Notes under the pieces: generated by a model
Database searches by the model: none
Seen by the model: the letters and a program-made list of their open reading frames with translations, nothing else
Told to the model about the DNA's origin: nothing
In this document: positions 61,404 to 64,000 of the stretch, piece after piece
Layout of the letters: each line of letters opens with the position of its first letter
How positions within the stretch are numbered: position 1 is the first letter of the stretch
NCBI RefSeq assembly: GCF_004123675.1
Contig: NZ_CP035417.1
Span: 1,541,501-1,605,500 of the forward strand
Source: Leisingera sp. NJS204
GTDB lineage: Bacteria; Pseudomonadota; Alphaproteobacteria; Rhodobacterales; Rhodobacteraceae
DNA length: 64,000 bases
Reading direction: 5' to 3'
Translations under genes and position numbers: made by a program

Positions 61404-61892
61404 GGTTTCATTCTCCTGTTGATTAAGGGCAGTCAGCCCGCGGAAATTCGGCTTGTTGACGAGGGACGCGCGGTGGATCGCCAGGATTTCGCGGCTGTTT
61501 GGTGCAGGCACACCGACAACCGGGGAAATGCGTGTGAAGGCACGGTCTTCGAGAAGGGCGCGGCCCGTGCCGGTCCATTCAACCCGGCCCCAGATGCCGT
61601 CTTCGCGGGCCTGCATTTCGGTGATCCAGCCGCGGGCCGGGGCAGGCAGCCCCTTCGGCGCGGCCAGGTCAGTGGCATGATTTTCGTCAATCACCAGCTT
61701 GTCCGTTCCAGCAAAGCTGGCGGCGATGATCTTCTCAGCGTCGGTTACATTGTACGGCCCCCGGCGGTCATTGGTTTGCACCAGGCCGGACGTGGTGGGC
61801 AGAAGATGCACCCAATCCGGCGCCCCGGCAGCCGCTGTGCCGGGGAGTTCGGAATGAAGCGCTAGAATGGCGGTCTGATGCGTGTTTCCCAT
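60810..61892 (-). CDS. Mu gpI-like head maturation protease with C-terminal scaffold
   Basis: 360 residues. The N-terminal protease part has IIAASFAGTDKLVIDENHAT with the His, and AFTRISPVVG with the Ser candidate. An open linker is followed by the helical scaffold (residues about 165-360), including a coiled coil (LQSSITALQGTVTALSETVT). In Mu, gpI is protease plus scaffold and gpZ is the scaffold alone. A separate start for the scaffold lies within (next entry). Upstream lies a 116-bp spacer with a hairpin. Confidence 0.85.
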   Translation of the reverse strand: MGNTHQTAILALHSELPGTAAAGAPDWVHLLPTTSGLVQTNDRRGPYNVTDAEKIIAASFAGTDKLVIDENHATDLAAPKGLPAPARGWITEMQAREDGIWGRVEWTGTGRALLEDRAFTRISPVVGVPAPNSREILAIHRASLVNKPNFRGLTALNQQENETMTFQETLAKMLGLAAGASEDDITKALAALKPGDTVALQSQMGEIGVALGCAQGAAAPDILAAAKDAGTDEGKDQQIVALQSSITALQGTVTALSETVTTSQAATQKAASEAAIDQAIREMRVGVAPNRDHYIAMHQENPERTASLIAGLPKLDATATTILPPETKDGAVSLQAEEANVATLLGLSPEQFAGEEETGK

Positions 61893-61927
61893 GCCAGCGA
61901 ATGTCGCAGGCGGACGCGCGCCGAAAT

Positions 61928-61947
61928 ACCCGCACCTATGTGCGGGT
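61928..61947 (-). other. Hairpin between gpG-like and protease genes
   Basis: ACCCGCAC / GTGCGGGT, 8 pairs with a 4-nt loop, in the only sizeable spacer of the head operon (116 bp). No U-run follows, so attenuation or mRNA processing is more likely than full termination. Confidence 0.55.
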
Positions 61948-62008
61948 CAATGCGGCGGGAGTGTTCGGGGGGCGGTTCGGGACAGGTTGGCGGGGCAGGG
62001 TTGCCAGG

Positions 62009-62500
62009 TCAACCCCGGCTGTTTGCCGCCGTTTCCAGCCACTCTTCCAGCTCAAGCACCATGTTGTCCTGGTCCTCGTCGGAAAGGCCGATGAATTCGC
62101 GGGCTGGTATGCCGCCCCAGGGAATTGAAGCCCCGTTTGAAGCGGTGCCAAAGGCGCCTTTGGCGGCACCAAACTGCATGACAGCGGCCTGGATGGCATT
62201 GGAGCCGTACTCCAGCCCGTCTTTGCTGGCCTCATAGAAGAGGCTGTTTCGCATGTCGCCTGATTGATTCAACGGCGCGCCATAGGACAGGCCCAGCTTG
62301 GCGTAGCGGTCGATTGTCGTCTGGGACCGCGGCGCAAATGGGCTGCCGTCGGGGTTTTCGCCCTTCAGCATCCGGTCCTGGGTGGAGTTGATCAGGTATT
62401 CGCCCAGGTCCGCCATCGCCTCGGAGGGATCGTCAAGCGCGTTCCGGAGCGCTTCCAGCATCGGGTCCAGGGTGTCCGTGTTGTAAACAAGTCCGCTCAT
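62009..62500 (-). CDS. Mu gpG-like virion morphogenesis protein
   Basis: 163 residues. Phage virion morphogenesis family: ALRNALDDPSEAMADLGEYL, INSTQDRMLKGENPDGSPFA, PLNQSGDMRNSLFYEASKDG, IPAREFIGLSDEDQDNMVLE. These match the tail completion/head-tail gpG group (Mu gpG and P2 gpS). It follows the MuF gene after 72 bp. Confidence 0.85.
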   Translation of the reverse strand: MSGLVYNTDTLDPMLEALRNALDDPSEAMADLGEYLINSTQDRMLKGENPDGSPFAPRSQTTIDRYAKLGLSYGAPLNQSGDMRNSLFYEASKDGLEYGSNAIQAAVMQFGAAKGAFGTASNGASIPWGGIPAREFIGLSDEDQDNMVLELEEWLETAANSRG

Positions 62501-62572
62501 GGCTATATTCTACCTGCTTTCGTTGGGGGCATCAGACCGCCAGGCTCATAACCTGGAACCGTGTTCGGGCGT

Positions 62573-63832
62573 TCAGGTCGGGGACCCTTCGGAAGCTCTT
62601 CTTCCCCACATGGATTGAACTGCCAGCATCCGGCGTTTTCTGCCGCGGATCTCCATGGCCACCGTGTAGGTGACGCCGCCAATCCGGCGCGTGAACCGGA
62701 CCACAGGCAATCCGGCCCGTGTCTCGCCCGCCTCCTCGATGACGTCCGGCTGGTTCAGAATTCGGGGCAGCAGCGCATAAGTTTCCGCACTGATGGGGAT
62801 CTGGCCGCGCAGGGCTTCAGCAGTGCCGCCGTGTCCCGAAAGGATGTGCCGCACTGCAGGCGCGTCCAGCGTGAAGTGATAGTTCTCCAGATCGCTGCCC
62901 AGCAAGTCATTCACCCGCTGGCGGTGCGCCTGGGTGAGGCGGCCCATGGTCCGCACCGGCTGCACGCTGCGGCCCTCCTGCACGGCCTTTGCATAGCGGC
63001 GCAGGTCGGTCATCAGCGACGGCAGGTTGCGGTAGGCGCTGGACAAGGCATCCTGTTGAACCGCCGGGAAATCGTCCAGATAGGCACGGGCAATTGAATA
63101 CGGCCAGTTTACCGTCTTCTTGGCCATGGCCTGCACCAGGTCGGCAACAGATGCGCCTGGCGCCTGGCCCCAGCCCTCATCTATGCCGGCGGGCGCGCCG
63201 GTTTCTGCCAGGGGAGCGTCCCAGCCGTCCCGGAGCTTTACACCCGGCTTGCCGCCGCGCCGGATCGCTCCGGCAATTGAGCGGGCGCCAAAGACATTGC
63301 AACTGCAGCCAAAGCCATTGGGCGGGAAAGCAAACGGCCAGAACGGATGATCGGCGGGAAGGATCAGCCCGTCCCAGGAGAGGTGCTGCAGGCGCGGTTC
63401 CAAGGATCCGCCGTGCCGGTATACCAGAAACGGAAAGTTGCCGTTGCGGAGCTGCGCCAGGCGCCCGGCCATGTAGCTGGTGCGCATATTGGTGCGGTAG
63501 ATGGTCCGCATCCGCCAGTTCCGGCCTTTTTCGCTGTCTTCGCCGGTCCAGCCGGTCCAGCCGCGCCGGGCTACAATGGCCCGGAAATCATCTTTGAACG
63601 CTTCAAAGCCGGTGCCTTCTACAATGGCTTTGTCCAGGGCGGCGGCCAGGTCTGCCAGCAGATCGGCCTTGGTGGCTCCGGCGACGGCAAGAGACCGGTC
63701 ATGAGCCGCGCCTTCCAGGTCATCCCACGCCACCGTGGGAACCAGGTCGCCGAGCCGCAGACGGAAGGCCGCAACCTGCTCCTTGAAAGGGCGGCGGAAG
63801 GTGGCCGCCAGCGCATCAGTCACCGGCTTCAT
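62573..63832 (-). CDS. MuF head morphogenesis protein with C-terminal PBECR-like nuclease domain
   Basis: 419 residues. Residues 1-240 are phage Mu F-like minor head protein: ATFRRPFKEQVAAFRLRLGD, WRMRTIYRTNMRTSYMAGRL, then the signature HPFWPFAFPPNGFGCSCNVF with its Cys pair. After a linker, residues about 310-410 look like the barnase/EndoU/colicin/RelE-type nuclease module found at the end of polyvalent MuF proteins: TLDAPAVRHILSGHGGTAEA with two His, ISAETYALLPRILNQPDVIE, VRFTRRIGGVTYTVAMEIRG. The domain would be injected with phage DNA; its target is unknown. The ATG lies within the end of the portal gene. Confidence 0.8.
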   Translation of the reverse strand: MKPVTDALAATFRRPFKEQVAAFRLRLGDLVPTVAWDDLEGAAHDRSLAVAGATKADLLADLAAALDKAIVEGTGFEAFKDDFRAIVARRGWTGWTGEDSEKGRNWRMRTIYRTNMRTSYMAGRLAQLRNGNFPFLVYRHGGSLEPRLQHLSWDGLILPADHPFWPFAFPPNGFGCSCNVFGARSIAGAIRRGGKPGVKLRDGWDAPLAETGAPAGIDEGWGQAPGASVADLVQAMAKKTVNWPYSIARAYLDDFPAVQQDALSSAYRNLPSLMTDLRRYAKAVQEGRSVQPVRTMGRLTQAHRQRVNDLLGSDLENYHFTLDAPAVRHILSGHGGTAEALRGQIPISAETYALLPRILNQPDVIEEAGETRAGLPVVRFTRRIGGVTYTVAMEIRGRKRRMLAVQSMWGRRASEGSPT

Positions 63833-64000
63833 CCTCTACAGCAGCCCGCCCGCCGGCCGCCGCCGCCAGGATGGCATCGGAAAGGGAAGCGGTCAGCCCG
63901 GACGCATCCAGGTCGGAAAAGGAGTTCAGCAGGATGTCCCGTAATTCCTCAAGGCTGGACGCCGCTTCAAACATGGCTTCAATCTGATCCAGCATCCCGT
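63816..64000 (-). CDS. Portal protein (Mu gp29/DUF935-like), C-terminal end only
   Basis: Last 61 codons of a gene running off the right edge: MLDQIEAMFEAASSLEELRD, ILLNSFSDLDASGLTASLSD, AILAAAAGGRAAVEDEAGD. The C-terminal pattern (helix, SLEELRD, DLD, helix, GR) is that of DUF935 portal proteins, which precede MuF in Mu-like phages. Its TGA lies 14 nt inside the MuF gene. Confidence 0.72.
   Translation of the reverse strand, partial: GMLDQIEAMFEAASSLEELRDILLNSFSDLDASGLTASLSDAILAAAAGGRAAVEDEAGD

Overview
The window looks like a chromosome segment of a marine Roseobacter-group alphaproteobacterium (Rhodobacterales; a Leisingera/Phaeobacter-like organism is my guess). The grounds are high GC, the gene repertoire (TRAP transporter with its own two-component system, RTX and Hint proteins, DUF2852, Bpt, DUF2189) and the protein sequence style. 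It divides into three parts: an accessory, IS-rich left end (1-10.7 kb), a conserved chromosomal core (10.8-44.3 kb) and a Mu-like transposable prophage (about 44.4 kb to beyond the right edge).

Left end. A Slam-type outer-membrane translocator (cut by the window edge) lies directly behind a TbpB-like surface lipoprotein. Next come a decayed thymidylate synthase copy, an intact thyA and a small unknown gene. Then five transposase genes of different families are packed into about 6 kb (IS5-like, IS110-like, IS3-like, IS110-like, and a second IS5-like of the IS903/IS1031 type). Every one of the five is interrupted by a copy of the same 37-43 bp palindromic mini-element, always next to a catalytic motif. 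One copy keeps its frame; the others break theirs. The first IS5 transposase also carries an unrelated 46 bp hairpin insert.

Core. Envelope genes come first: a DsbA-like oxidoreductase with a BepA-like M48 protease, an AMIN-amidase, PBP1A and an MltB-type transglycosylase. Around them are an aminotransferase, a calcineurin-type phosphoesterase, two RTX proteins flanking prfB, a DUF2189 membrane protein and an XRE regulator. The ilvBH operon has a readable attenuator (GTG-started leader peptide rich in Val/Ile/Leu plus a terminator hairpin). A non-haem Fe/2OG oxygenase and a Tat-exported MBL hydrolase follow. A histidine kinase, a NarL-type response regulator and a GAF-LuxR protein are transcribed away from a TRAP transporter operon with unusually large permeases. 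Bpt, a VOC protein, an RDD protein and a DUF2852 protein close the core.

Prophage. All genes are on the minus strand, so the low-coordinate side is the late end. From the right they are: portal (partial), MuF with a toxin-like C-terminus, gpG, protease/scaffold with an internal start, decorator, major head protein, gp36/gp37-like connectors, tail tube, G/GT chaperones joined by a predicted -1 frameshift, tape measure, tail tip genes, fibre genes. The last cassette is Com, a 60-residue protein and an ABC-ATPase/GNAT fusion, where phage Mu keeps com-mom. Four 20-bp direct repeats at 44.42-44.60 kb, in two pairs of 22-bp spacing, look like transposase-binding sites and mark the probable prophage end near 44,400. 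No tRNA, rRNA or CRISPR array was seen.
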